64,000 nucleotides of DNA, from the NCBI RefSeq assembly GCF_004115265.2, contig NC_046307.1, forward strand, positions 27,372,191 through 27,436,190, read 5' to 3'. Numbering within the stretch: position 1 is the stretch's first letter; each line of letters opens with the position of its first letter. Source of the DNA: Rhinolophus ferrumequinum. Lineage: Eukaryota; Chordata; Mammalia; Chiroptera; Rhinolophidae. The notes below the pieces were generated by a model. That model was not told where the DNA came from. It saw nothing but the letters and a program-made list of their open reading frames with translations, and ran no database searches. Shown piece after piece: positions 38,597-53,500 of the stretch. A program made the translations under genes and the position numbers.

Positions 38597-41500
38597 GTAT
38601 GTGAACACGTTTTCTTTTTTTACAAGAGTATCTTTCTATTTAGACTGGGCTGAATCCTGAGGGTATACACGGAATAAAATAAGTTCACAGGGGACCCAGA
38701 CATGCCCATCGTGACACTCTAAACACTACTAGAATAGTGATGAGGAGAGAACGTGGAGAAAAGTGAAGAGCTGAGCTGGTTGTATTAGGTGATTTCAGTT
38801 CTAGAAATTATAAAAGAATAAGTTTAATGATAATGTTCATAAGCTCTTTTTCCCCTTCAAGTTTATGTTTAATTTTTAAATGATAATATCTCATGTGGCA
38901 AATGTTATGATTGGATAGAACTTGCACTTAATTGGAAATATATTACATTTTATGGCACATAGATTAATAAAATATTAGTGTTCATTGGGACCTGAGCAAT
39001 GATCTAGCCCTGTTTCCTTAATTTATAATGGATGAAACTAGTAATTGGAATGGTTAAGTGATGGGTTCGATATCAATATTTTTATGAGTCCAGTTCTGTT
39101 TGTCTCAATGGTCATCACTCACCTGATATCTTGGAATAATTTTCACGGGGCATTTCATTGTCTAACATTTGCAAGGCACAATGGTAAACCACTTTATCTC
39201 TTGGAAAACTTTCCAGGAGACTAGGTTTGTCATGCAAAAAGGGGTATGCAATACAGACCAATGGTTCTTATGCAGAAGGTTACAGTTGCTTAGCTAACTT
39301 AGTCTTTTATATATCTATGGACACTCTTATATTCCATAACATCAATAACAGTAAGAGCAACAGGAATAATAATAATGTAGTCTGGTACCAAAAGGACGGG
39401 ATGAGGGATACCACACTCGATTTTCCTCTAGATGAGTGAGCATAGGCAATCGTTTCTACCTTCTGTGTCAGGTTTTCTTTATAAAATGAAAGGACTAGAA
39501 ATACCACCTACAAACAGTGCTTCTTTCTTTAAAAATCCTTTGTTTCTATGAAGTAACACTTGTTTAATCCTTTTAGCAATTTTTCAAGCCTGTTTGATTT
39601 CTTACTAAATCATTCTATTATTTTCCCATCACTAGGGAGGTAGGACAGGGTTTTTCACCTATATTTTACGAAGGGGAAATAACATTAGATGCTTGGGAGT
39701 CACTTAGGGACAAAGGTGCTGCGATTCCTTTTTGGGATATGACTTAGTAGGTGCAGGCATGAGTTTGGGTTGTTTTGAGAGCCAGTCTTTGTAGTGTTCA
39801 ATGAAATGGAGTCCTGAGTAAAGCCAGGCTCTTATGGAGCCTATGGATGCCTGGCCTTTTTAAGTTTCAGGTAAAATAATACACCCTCTTCTTTAGAGGT
39901 AAAAATATGTGCTCATCTTCTGCAGACTCTTACTGATAACAATCAATACTCAATCAGAAAGCATATGGAATGACTTGTGTGCAAGACCCTTTTGACAGGT
40001 ACTCAATAAGTATTTGTTGACTAAATCAATAGCGAGTCAGCAGTCAAGTGTTGAACTTGGAGGATTCATCATTTAGAGCTGACAAATCGCATGGCACGGG
40101 GTTGAGTTTTTCCTTATTGTGAATGGGATATTAAAAGTTCTTGCTTCATATTGAAAGAGCAGTCATTTGCCTTGAAATATGTTTTTCAAAGCCCATTTTA
40201 GTTTTCAGCAATTTGTTTTCCTGATTCAACACAGCACCATCTCATTTCGTTAGCGCAAATCATTTCTGGGCAGCATTGCTGATTGTGAACTGTTTAGTTG
40301 TGAATTCAGGACAATATTATTTTCAAATAGTCACACAACCAAATGGTCTTGATTCAAAACTGTCTTAATTATCATTTGCATGAGGACAATGTTGTAAAAT
40401 CACTCTGCTTCTTCATTTGAACTCCAGTACACCACTGGCAGCTGAATACAGATCATTTCTGGAGAGGTAGGTGTCAACTGAGCAACGTGCTTAGTTGCAC
40501 ATGACTGATATCAGATCCTTTTCAGGAGTAAAAGAGAGGGCCTCGGGCACTTTGGGTAAGTATGGGCTGGAAGGGGCTGCATAGATGCAGACAAGCATCA
40601 CGGCTTGGTGATGCCAGTGTAGCCAACTAGAGCTGGATTCAGATCCGCCTCTATCACTTTCTAGATGTAGGCAAAATAGTTCACTTCTTTAAGCCTCTGT
40701 CTCCTGTTTGTAAAGTAAGAACCCCAATACTATCTACCTCAACTGATGAGGAGTATTTCATGAGAAAATTATGGGATAAACTTGGCACTAAGAGTACCAT
40801 CTCAACCTTCTGAAAGGCCCTCGGGAGAACTGGAAAGGTTTCCCTATTTTCATGACTGCACCTTAGGAATCAAGTTTACTGTGCTCACTATGGAAGCCAT
40901 TACCATTTATGTGGGACAAGATAAACCATCAAGATGACCATTCTAGTCAGTGCCTGGACAAGGGTCACCATGTTTTATGGACTTTTCTTTTAGCCTATAC
41001 TCTGATCTAGCAGCAGAAACGTCTCTTGCAACATGCATCCACCCTAAATTAAACATGGCAGGCAGGGAGATGTTCCCTTTTTCTGGATTTTGATAGCATT
41101 ACTGCATAGTGTCAAAACCACAGCTTCTGGTGTTAGACAGGTCTGGGTCAAAGAGCAGTTCTACCACTTAAGACGGTGGCTTTGTGAAAGTTGATTAATA
41201 CTGTTCAACCCTCTCGTAAGCTATTTACATGTTTTAAAATGATTAAACATTCTTCCTTGTTCTTGTTTCCTTTAAATGAGATGGGGGTCAATATTATTCT
41301 AATAGTAGTAACTAATACTTGCTGAGCACTTATCGTGTATTAGTCACTGTGCTAAATGTGGATTATTTCATCTAATCCTTATAATCACCCAGTAAATTAG
41401 GAACTGTTATTACCACCCCAATTTACATATCAGGAAACTGAGTCAAAGAGAGTTAAAATAACTTGTCTGAGGTCCCGTATGTCTCCAAAGCCTACACAGC

Positions 41501-44500
41501 CTCCCTGACAAATGGTACTTAGTATTATTAATAGTTGTTACTGATAGGTAATTGGGGACTCCACTGCGTTATTACAAAAGGTACAGTGCCTTCTGGTCTA
41601 AAGTCCTCAACATAAGGGCCATCCTGGACGTCAACAACCCATGCTATATGGGTCTTCTGCAGTGAAGTATGTTATAAGCTGTATCATTTCCACATAGACT
41701 CAAGGACAAATCCTTGTCTTTATTCACTCCAGGGAGCACCACTGTGTGTCCACAAAGAGATGAGAGCCTTGGCAAGCTTTGCCTCCTCAAGTCCCTCTAG
41801 AATCTGTCCATTTCTCTCCATTTCCTACAGTCACCTTCCTCATGAAAGACCCCAGCACATCTCACCTGGGACTGCTACCACCTCCTAACATTCTTTTGCA
41901 CCCACACTACCCTGACCCCCCACTACTCCATTCTCCCCACGGTAGCCAGCATGAGCTTTCCACGCGGTGACAGTGATCACATCCTGATGCCCCTCATCAG
42001 AACTGACTTGTCCCTTCAGTGGTTCTCCCATTTTCCCTGATAGTAGACATCAAAATCTATTACATGGTCTCCTCTATCTCAGCTCATGTCCCTCTTTCTT
42101 CCGTCTCTCTGGGCTCTAATCACACAAGATTTTCTTCAGTTTTAAGATCTCCACTTTAAAAGTCATTTGCTTGGGGACATCTTCCTTGATTTCCTTAGAC
42201 TAGGTCATCTCCTCTCGTTAGGCTTTGCCATAGCAACACACACCCTTTCTTCAGAGCACATGCCAAAGTTATAATTACCCATTTATTAATATGATTACTG
42301 TACTAAAGTCATTCCCCAGACCCACCCCCCAGTAGACTATAAGCTTTATGAGGGCTAGCACCCAATTTGCTGAAGATGGCATCACCAACGTCTAGGACAG
42401 TGCCTGACATACGTTATTCACTTATTAATTATTTGTGGAAGGAAGGAAAGGAGGGTAGGAGGGAAGAAAGGAAGGAGGAAGAACATGAGGTATACTACAG
42501 TTGGAGAGGTTAGAATCACACAAATGTTAGAGCCCTAACAGAACCAGGCTCAATGACAAAAGAGTAGAGAACAAAGTATGTGATACAGGACTTTAAACAG
42601 GAAATTTCTGGCTGTAGGAGTAAGTTAACAAGACTCCCTGGAGGTAGCAGTTCAAAGCTAAGCTTTGAACAAGGAAGAGGAAGATTCAGGTGGTTGGAAT
42701 TTTAAGAGTTGGGTCAGAGAGACACATGTAGGAACCAGGAGATGGGCCAGCCACCCTCACCCCCTTCTTATTTTAGGAGAACCAAGCAACTCTATTCTTT
42801 CTTTTTTTTCCCCTCCACCCTATCTTCCCTTTCCTTCCCTTTTACAGCTAAACCCTTTGTAGATAATATCTTAAAGCTACCTCTGCATTTTTGCTTTAGA
42901 CTTTCATCAGTCATGTTCTCTCTCCATTTCATTCCTCCGTGACTGAGTTGCCTTCTAGCTGGGCTCTGGCTGACACTTGACGCTCCATACAATCTATTAT
43001 CTATGCAAAACCTAGAATGAATTTTAAAAATGACAAAGCACATATTTCCCCCTACTTTAAAGTCCTCTGTGGCTGTTTAGAGTATTTAAATACATTTTAT
43101 CACCTGCAACACTCTTCATTCTGTGGCCCCTACGTGTCTTTCCGATTTCACTTCACACCACACTTTCCTGTATCCATCATGCTTCTATCACATTTGCCTT
43201 CTTTCTGAGCCTTGAAAACCCCAAGCTAATGCCTCCCCCACCCCAACTCCCACCTCCACCCTAGAGACTTTCTTCCCTTCATCAGTGAGTTACTAGGCCT
43301 GCTGAAGAAAGAAGATCTTCCAGGACCTAATTTTCATCCAGACATCAGTCTGGGTTTGCCTTTATGAAACTGGGGTGGAGGTTGGGGGAGCCTCACTTAA
43401 AGTGATTTAGAGGAGAAAACAGAAGCTCTGAAAGCTTTCCCATACATATGAAATTCCCTTTGTAGATCAAATGTCTACTCAGTTCCTTGAAATTCAGTAA
43501 AAATTGTTAGTATTTTAATAGAATAAGAACCTGATCCTATGCCTTATGTTGCCATATAATCCCCACTAGCCTCAAGTTTTTTATACGCCGCTTTCTCACT
43601 GTATTTTAATATTTAGAAATTTACAAATATAAATTTATTTTTTTAATATTTAAAATGTCACAGAAATTATACTTGCTTGTTATAAAAAATTCCAATATAG
43701 GACTTTTCCCCTCAAACTTACATATATGCTGCCAAAACTTTTTAATTTTAATTTATTTATGTTTACCTAACACTAGCTATATCAAGGAAATGTTTCTATT
43801 TTTGGTATATTTATATTTATATTTTGGTATATTTATATAAATATATTTGGTATATTTATATTTGTTTAGAAAACATTTCTTGAGTGCCTACTATATGCTC
43901 AGTTCCGTGCTATGCTAGGGATACAGTGATAAATAATAGAGACAAGGTATCCACCCTCATAAGACTATGTGCTGGTGGAAGAGACAGACACACGCAGGTA
44001 TATAAATACATGGGGCAGATATAGACTGTGGCATGTTCTATAGAAAGACTAAGCAGTAGCTGGGGCTGAGGCTGGAAGAAGGATGGTCAGAGAAGTATTT
44101 ATATCTGATGTCTGTGGGGACAGCAGATTATACAAGGGGCAAGAGTAGAAGCTAGGAAGCCGGTAGAGGCTGCCGGTAGTGATCTGGATGGATGCTTTCT
44201 TCTGATCTACTGGGTAGGATGCTGTGAGCAGCTCTGAATCGCCCGTCAGTTATTTTGTGTTTTACCTTTCTTACAGCATCCCTCTCCCTCAGGGAACTTT
44301 GTCCAGAATTGCTCTACTCCATATTTTGGTAGAAAAGTGCCTGGTGTCTAACCTGCCTCATAACCGACACTGAGCTCAGGCAAGCTTTAGCAGCAAGAAC
44401 TGAAAACAAGTGAAATCCACTTTGATTAATCTCAAAAGACAGAGCAGCAAGCTTTCATATTCTCATACTGTTAAAAAAAAAAAATTACATCCAAAATGTT

Positions 44501-47500
44501 CTCTGTAGCTCTCTTGTCTGAAGATATTAATGTCTCCGTGATAATGATCTTTTTTCTCTTGCAGACTTAACTTTCATATAGTTACACACATAGAGCATGA
44601 CAATTTTATATTCTATTTTTTCCATATATTCTTTTGCAGAAACATTTCCCCACATCTACATGAAATCATTTTCTCATATATATGATTGTCTACTGATCAA
44701 GTTGGTTCATTTTAGAGATATACTTATCTGTTTTATATGTCTGGACAAATTGATGAATTTATCTATCATCTATTGTGTGACGTTTCGGGTTGTTCCCAGG
44801 TATAGTGAAAACATTGAAAAATAATAGTATACCTAACACAGGATCGTCTCCTTTTTAAAATTGGCCCCTTAGGATAGCGTACCACACATGAGGTAACAGT
44901 GTCATAGGATAAGAACATTCCATGGCCCCATCATGCATTGCTGCATCATCTCCCAAAGAGACTGAAGCAATGTACGGAGACGCCAAATGTTACTAGAACC
45001 GTTAGAGGAGATTATGCTTCTAGGAAGGAGCTAATAGAAACAAAAGAATCTCACTGTTGTGATTTTCTTCTTTTGTTCCCCCCTTCTTCTGCTTCCCTCC
45101 CGCCCCCCTACTCCCCACCCAGTTCAAGCCATTGTTTCTCAGTCTAGTTGTGTAGGACACAGCTCCCTGGTCCATGCTGGTATTATGAGCCTTGTGGCTG
45201 AGGCAGTCAGTCACCAGTCATCTGTCGCTCGCTCACAGCAGCTCTCGTTGGCTGCCCGCCACTCACGCTGGCCACCAGCCACTCCTGGCAGCACATGGTA
45301 GCCCACAGCAGCTCATGCCAACCTCCGGCTGCTCATGGCAGCCCAGCTCCAGGAAGGGCCATTGTTCACAATCTTAGCTGTGGAGGGTGCAGCTCACTGG
45401 CCCATGTGGGAATCAAACCGCCAACCTTGGTGTTAGGAGCACAGCACTCCAACCACCTGAGCCACCGGGCCGGCCCCTGGTGATTTGCAAGTACACTATT
45501 TTTATAGGTTTTGAATGTTATGGTGAGAGAGGGGGAAAATGTATAATATTTTATACATGGGGAAAATTATTTGATTTCAAATCAGTCATATATATGTAGA
45601 TGAACCATCATTTATATAGCAGGATTTAAGGGCTGCTGAAAAGCCTTCTACTCTGCAAAACATCAGTCTCCCCAGTTAATCATCTTAGGGGATGTGAAAG
45701 GTTCACATGAATGAGCTCTTTGGATTAAATCATCAAGTGTATTAAGAAGCAAATGAAGTACAGGAGGGTATCACATAAGCCATTTTTGATTGCTCTATAG
45801 AAGTCAGCTGTAATTTTAGATAAGGCCTAAAGGACTAAAAGTCTCAGACAAGCTATAATTCTGTAATTCTAGAAAAGTAGGATGAGGTGAGGAAGCAACA
45901 ACACGACAGTTCAATAGAATGGAGACCTTGAACTAATCAACCTGGGGGACCTTGGTTAATCCCTTATTCTAGCTGACATTTTGTTTTCTTGTCCATAATA
46001 TCAAGGGATTAGACCAGATCAGTGGTGTCCAAACTTTCCGAAGCATGGAACCCTCTTTTAGTACAAAATCATACCTGTCATCTATATCCCCATATATGAA
46101 ACAGCTAGAAGTGAAAAGGCTCTGGTTGGAGTGAGAACATAAAGTCTGCCTTGAAACCTACCCCTTTGGACTTCCCCCTTGACCTTACCTGCAATGATCA
46201 CCAAGCTGCCTTCCAATTCTATGACCTGTCTCTCCAGGGTGTAAATTGCATAATAGAAATGAAAAGACAAGAGCCAATTTAGAAAGTCATTTCACCTTGA
46301 AGCTTCACCTCTAACACAAATAGTTGGATTGAATGTCCTCTAAAGTGGAGCTCAAAAAAAGTGGAAACTATGTGATTGTATCTTTCTGTCAATGATATGA
46401 ATTCACAAATAGACATGGAGATTAGCTAAACATGGATGCCTTTCCAGAAGTAATACATCTATGAGATGATTCATAACTGTGTCAGCTGATAAGCATGTTG
46501 TCAAAATCCAAGCATGACCATAAGGACATACCCTAAAAAGAAGGCAAACGTTTCAAATGTAACCAACATAAAATCTAAAATAATACAAGCCAATATTTAA
46601 TGAGTACTTGATGTGTTTCAGGGTACTGAGTTAAGTGTTTTGCATGTATCATATAAATATCCACATTCACAATATCCACATGCAGTAGGTCCTATTGCTA
46701 TCCCCATTTTATTGATGAAAAAAACAGAACCTTAAAGAAGCTAAGTATCTTTTTTGAGGTCACAATCTGGGACAAATATTAAAAAGTTGGATTAAATGTT
46801 CTTCAATAGGTATTTTCAGAGCTAAGCTTGTTTGGATCTGAGCAGTCTTATAATAGAAGCTGTGGTGACTGATAAGGGAGAGTTGGGGCAAAGATTCATT
46901 GGTGAGTGTCCAACACTGTCTAATGGAGGTTTCCAGTGGGGACCAGCAGGAGTGGTCCGGTTAGCCCAGCAGGCTTACCTGAATGACTATACTACACCAC
47001 CAACAATAGTCACCAGCGTCTTTACAAGGAGAGGACTGAACACGTTCCTATGGATTTCTCTCATTTAATACTCACAACTCTTTGAAGAAGATAAAAGTCA
47101 AATTCTGTGTTAGAGAGGAAGCAATTGAGACACAGAGAAGTTATTTGCCCAAAGTCACAACCGTGGCAATAAGTGTGAAAGCAACAGCTTGGTTTGGGAT
47201 TAGTCATTGCCTGTACTTTGATCCCACACTCATTATTAGTGTGTCCTTTTCTGAGAGCTCTTTTGGTGCCCAACTAGAATTTAATTCTGTGAGAATTCTC
47301 TGAGAAACTGACACAAGCATCGTGGCCATTCTGTGTGTGAATTCGCCAGTCTCTTATGATTCTGCAGAGTGTGTTTCTATCCTCCTGGACTCCGTAGGCT
47401 GACAAAAATGAGCTTCTGAACTACCTGAGGCTCTGATGCTGGGGTGACCTCTGCCAAGGAAAGGTGCTGTATAAACCTCAGCTCTATTTAGTTTACCAGA

Positions 47501-50500
47501 CTAGCTTATATAATAACAGCTGGCCCTCATTGGACACTTCCTGGAAATAACATTCTGGGAAAGCTATTCCCAGAGTGAGTGGCAATACAGAAAGACCACC
47601 AAGTAGTGGGTATCAGCCAAGACTAAGGGCCCAGAAAGTGAGATTGAGAGCACTAACACCAAATCTTTCCCTGTTTCACAATCCTTACTGTGGCCTATTT
47701 CATGTACAATAATCCAATTATGTGTTTCCCAAATTGGGTTGCACTAGGCACAAGATGGTGCATAGATAAATCTGGTTTTGACATGTTTTTAATTTAATAG
47801 TTACATTTATTACAATTTATATTGGAAAAGTGTTTTTAAACTTATGCTAGTACTTTAAAACTTCCTTTGAGAATAAATGTGTTGAATGAGAAAGTAAATC
47901 AATTTAAAGAATAATATTAAGTATGTAATGCCATTTGATGGTCTGGATTAGGGCCAAAATTACATAGATAATTTGCAATACTTCTTGAAGATCAATCCAT
48001 ACTAAGATGCAAGCAGCTATATCATTCTTTTTTATGATTACATAATATTTCATTGTATGGATTAAAAAACATTATCTTGATAGACATCTAGTCTGTTTCT
48101 AATTACAAACAACGAGGAATGAATAAAATTGTAGGTACTCCACTTTCTATACGTATGACTATATCTGTAACAGGGGTTCTCACCAGGGGCAATTGTGCCC
48201 ATCATTTGCAAGGGCTGGAGAAATTTGGGGTTTTCATGACTTGGGACAAGGGACACATGTGGGTAGAGCCAGAGATGATGCAATGCACAGGACAAACCCA
48301 CAACAAAAGTTATCTAGTCCAATACATCAACAGCGCCCAGGTGGAGAAGACTTGGTTTATACAAAACATTTCTAGAAGTGGAATTGCTGTGTCAAAGGAT
48401 ATTCGTATCTGTTATTTTGTTGACCATGACCAAATTATTCTCCACAGAAATTGTACCAATAAACATCCCCCCGGGCCATGTGTGAGATGTTTGTTTTCTC
48501 AAAACCTCCCCAACACTATTATGATATGTCTTTGATCTTTGCTAGTCTGATACCTTTAAAAAATGGTATCTTGGTATAATTTATTTGCATTTATGTTACT
48601 GTAGTGAGGAGCATCTTTTTATATATTTAAGAGCAATTTTATATCCCTTTTGCCCATTTTTCTATAATGTTGTGAGTATTTTCCCTAATAGTTTGTAGGG
48701 GCTCTTTATCTACTAGACAAACGCTTTATACTAGTTTTAACTTACCTCTTCATTGTCAAGAGATTTTTACCCACTGGCCAATCATTCTGGAAATCTTACT
48801 CAAATCATTTATATTAAGAGTTTTGCCTTAGGTCCACAAATAACACTTTCTGCTGCACACTTGGTCTTACCTGCTATTCCCTCAGTCAACCAATTAACAA
48901 ATATTAATTAATCACCTCTGTACAAGGAGTTATTTCCTGAAATGCAATGAAATTTTTATTAATTTACATACGTTGGCTGCTGACTCTCTAGTGCTTGAAA
49001 CGTAGATACAAAAATATACTCCTCCAACTCATTAAAAATCTTATATCACTATTCTGGAAATAAGGAGGCTTTTGGAAGAGTGTTCACAGGGCAGAAACAC
49101 TGAGAGATAAAATGCACCGGACACCTTGAGGAACCCTTTTGTACTGGTACATAGCACTCAGTGTCTGCGTGAGTCCTTTTCCCTCTGCCCTCCTTTGTAA
49201 GCACATTTAAACAAACATGCTTTCTAAAGGCTGCGATCACTAATATCTTTATGTAATATGAATGAGGATGGAAATTATTCCTGAATTCTTGCTTCACTTC
49301 TAAGATAAATATACCCACATAAAAACACAGAGTTGCTTTATTAGAATTTATACAGATAGTGGCTATCACTCAAGAAGACCATGAGAGGACTTGTCATGAA
49401 CTTGAACATCCATGGATTCAAAAGAGCAGGTGACAGGTGCTGCCTGGCTGCTGCTTACAGCAAATGGGGTCAGGGGCAAAGAGCTGCATCATTTTGCACA
49501 CCCGGTATTTGATGTATATCCCTTACCCTTCTCCTCTAGCCAACTGCCAAATTTGTATTACAGTGTCGTGTTTTTAAAAATTGCGGACTGCTTTAAAATT
49601 TTATTTTCATTTTTCTGCTTAGTAATTTGACACGCTCACTGTAAAAACTTCAGATATTACAGAAATATGAACTTCCATTGTGAAATTTTGTCATAGTGCC
49701 ACCCAGAAGGGAGAACCAGGGTTCGCGGTGCTCCTTCTTGTATTATTTCTTTGAGTTTTGCATAAAAGAATCCATATGTTATTATATTTTCCCAAAAATG
49801 AGATGATGTTTCATCTATTGCTTTAAAACTTCTTTTCACATTGAATACATTTATTTTTGTCCCTCCATATAGGTCAACTTTCTCTTTGTTAATGACTACA
49901 GAGTAAACACAGGATAGAGGAATCATAACTAATTTAACTGTCTTTGATGGATATTTAAATTTCTTTAGGTATTTTTTAGTGCAATACATAATGCCACTAT
50001 GAACATCCTTTTATCTACATCTTTATATATTTTGAACAGATGTTTCCATAGGATAAATCCTATAAGGGAAATGTATTTATATATATCTAATTAACTGTTT
50101 TAAAATACAGGAAAAGAAATACATGTGCACGGTAAAATAGTGAAACAGTATAGGAGGATATGAGGTGAAAAATAAAGCTCTCTTTCTATTTCCTACTCCC
50201 AAACCTCAGTACCACTTGCATGACTATCTGCTCGTAGTAGTTTCTTGTGAAAAAATACATTCATCACTTTCACAGAGGATCACAATTTGCCTTCTGGAAT
50301 CTGTATGAGAGTACACTTCTTTTTCCTTTCTTTTTCCTTCTTACCTTTTTGTATTTTGTAAAATACTCACTTTTTTCTTTCGGGTAGTCAGGGTGCTACT
50401 ACCGACAAGATGGCAGACTTGAAGAAAACCTAGCTTGCTTTCCCCACTGCACAACCAGCCTCATAATAAACCACAGTGTGAAAAGCTGAGGTAAGGAAAG

Positions 50501-53500
50501 CCAGATGACTCTGGTTTCCCATGACTAAAAGGTCTTGTGGAAAAGAGGAAAGGAAAGAAGGCAGACGTGGGGTGGATCATACTTCCCTGGCTTTCAGTTG
50601 GCCCGGGAGCCCCCAAATCAGCTACCTTAGTTCCAGATCTTGTCAGAATTTCAAAGTTTAGTGGTGATAGACTCAGGTGAAAATGGGTTGGGGAGGGGAG
50701 GAAACAGCAACAGCTAATGACAAGTTGCACTTGTGTTTTAGAATATGCTACTTTTTCCATAGAGATAGTAACAAGCACAGCTTTACTGGGTATCAAGCAA
50801 CATGTTAGGTGACTTCCTGCGGTGCCGGTCATGATAACCCCACGACACAGCTGTCAGCATCCCCATTACTCCTGAAGAACTAAAAGAACTACGAAGAGCT
50901 AAGAGAACTAAGCTCGGAACTGAGACAACTTGCTCAATATTACCTGTCATCATAGGGATTCAAACCATGGCTTTTCCTTGTTCCAAACCTCTTCTTTCCT
51001 CCCCCACAGCTCAAGAGTTACCTTTGTTAGAAAAGAAGGCTGAGTGAGTTAGGAGACTGGGAGGGAATTCTAGGGTTGCCTCCAGCACGTTTTGCAGAAG
51101 GGAGGAAACTAGAATCCAGGAAGACCTCTTGAAACCGATGTTAGAACTATATTCTGCATTCTTCCAGGGGTGGAGAAAACAACCCCCCAAGTCAATCACT
51201 CAAGTTTCATTTCACAGGATATTAGTCTTAATTTCAATTGTGTCATTGTTTGATTTCAGGTTGGTACAATGGCTGTACTACACCCCAGAAGAGACAATGA
51301 GCAAAAAATTTGAAAAATGCTTTATTACAATCATCAATGGAAAGATTTCCTAGTCTTAAAGAAATTCTGATAAAGGCGTGTGGTTACATTTACAGTGTGA
51401 TCTGGGAAAGTTAAACACTCACTCCCCTTGGTTCCCTTTGAAAAATACTCTCTCAGCTGATGCGTGAAATTCCATTATCAAAGTTTCCTCTTGGCTTAAG
51501 TCGTCTAATACAAACTGTTCTAACCCAAACTCCTCTGAAACAAGCTGAGCATTAAGCTGTCAGTAAGTTAAGCCTTTGGTGAATGACTATTTGAGGAAAG
51601 TTTTGACAGGAGAGTGGGAGAGGAAGCAAAAAGCTAAAGCCCTCACATTTACAAAGTGAGAGTACATGTTAGGAAGACCAGGAAACCTTTCTTTCATAGT
51701 TTTGCTCTGATTTTACAAATAATTGGCAAAATAAACAAATGACTCCGGAAGGTCAAAATCACCAGTATTGACAGTTAAATATTAATGTTGTCTCCCAAAT
51801 GGTGGTTCTTAGTTACATATTTGCCTGAAAGAAAATCCCCAAAGAAATTGAAGGCACATAAAGACAAGAGAACAAGATCTTGTTTTATGGGCAGCATTTG
51901 GAAATGAAAAGGAAAGAAACGCTTGAGTGATTTGTTTATCATTTGAATGATTTTATTTTGCTAGTAGTCTTACGCATATGTCATTCTTTTAAATCCTCTA
52001 AATTAACCCATGAGTCAGAGACTATTAAAAAAAAAAAAAAGCGCTGCCTCAGGTTGCACAGCTGGTCAAGCAGATGTGGGTCGGCCTGACCTGAAAGCTG
52101 CATTTTTGTCCCATTCTGCCTCATCAGAGCAGAAAGGTCAAATTCTGCTGTTTTTCAGAAGGGTGGGGATATCCTCTTTCATGGGTATCAGACATACAAC
52201 TTCTCCCTGATGTATCTGCTGGACTAGCCAAGCTGCCAAGGAGCCAATGTTATGGAGCCAATAGGGGCTATTCTGAGAAACCAGGGAAAATGCTCCCCCT
52301 TTGAAATGCAGCATAAGCATTGCCTGACCAAATGGGGCAGAAACAAATCTCTATTGGGTCACAGCTTGAAGAAATCAGTCATGCAATTGATTGTTCGATG
52401 TTGGGTCCAGAGAATAAAAGTCTTATCTGGAAAGTTGGGGCAAGTACAAAGCCATGAAACATAGTCACTAAGCGCTCAGGCTCTAGAGTCATAAGAGTTG
52501 AGCTTGTGTGCTGCTCTTCCACTTCAGAGACTCGGCCCCTTTACACCTCAACTTCCTCACCTGTAAAATGGGGGTCATGGTTAAATAAGATGGCGCATTG
52601 CATGTGTGAAGTATAGAAAATGCTCAAAAACATTGTCTTTTACTTTTTTCCTGCCTCTCTCTTTGAAAGCCACAACCCAAAATTCTATTTCATACAATAT
52701 TTTAACATAAAGAGAAAGGAGATATAAAAGCCACTTGCACAAGTTTGACTTTGTTCACATTTGTGGGCATCAGTTTCCTGTTGGATGGTGTTGGACCCAT
52801 GCCAGATGGCCAGGGTGAAACTTTGGAATGGGAGGACAGCTTTGAACATGGCTAAGAGTCAAGGCCCGGAGAGATCCTGTGACTTTCACTTCAAGTGATG
52901 CAGACAGAATAACGAGGAAGTACGAGGGCATGTTTTATTTGGTGTCTCTCTTTCCCTGGTGGCTTTTGTGTGGTTTCCTTGGAAGCTTTTACCCTGGCAT
53001 TTTTCAGAAATAGTGCAGTTGTTTGGGATGATGACAGGCAATCACCATTTCCCAGAGAAGAAGCTGTGTTTAGCTGGCTGACCAGCTGCTCCCCAGTGCC
53101 TGGCTCTGGAAAAGCACCGCTGGTTTGTTGTTTACCACGTATCACATCAGATCTTATAATATCGAGAAGAATGGTCTTTGGAGAGACTGACAAAGCAGGA
53201 TGGATTGTGAAGGAGGAACCTGAGCAGTCATGTGGGAAAGAGACAGAGTTTTGACAGTAGAACATGAAATCCATCCAACAGAAGAGCAAACCTGATAGCA
53301 GGCTCACCTGACAGATAGTTAAGGTACAAATGTCCTTAAAAATCCATTTCTTTGAACTCAAAGAAATCAAAGGAGATCATCTGAGTTTAGAGAAGTCTTC
53401 CTTGGAAATCTTGGAGCCACATTATCCAATAAGGTAGCTACCAACCATGTGTGGTTACTGAGCTCTTGAAATGTGGCAAGTCCAAAATGATGTGTAGACT

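Noticed and set aside
45059-45599. Overlapping plus-strand frames of 60-80 codons
   Set aside because: All lie in the antisense strand of a SINE.
46832-47068. Frame of 78 codons in ITK intron 1
   Set aside because: Short, no family likeness, and no good splice sites at its ends.
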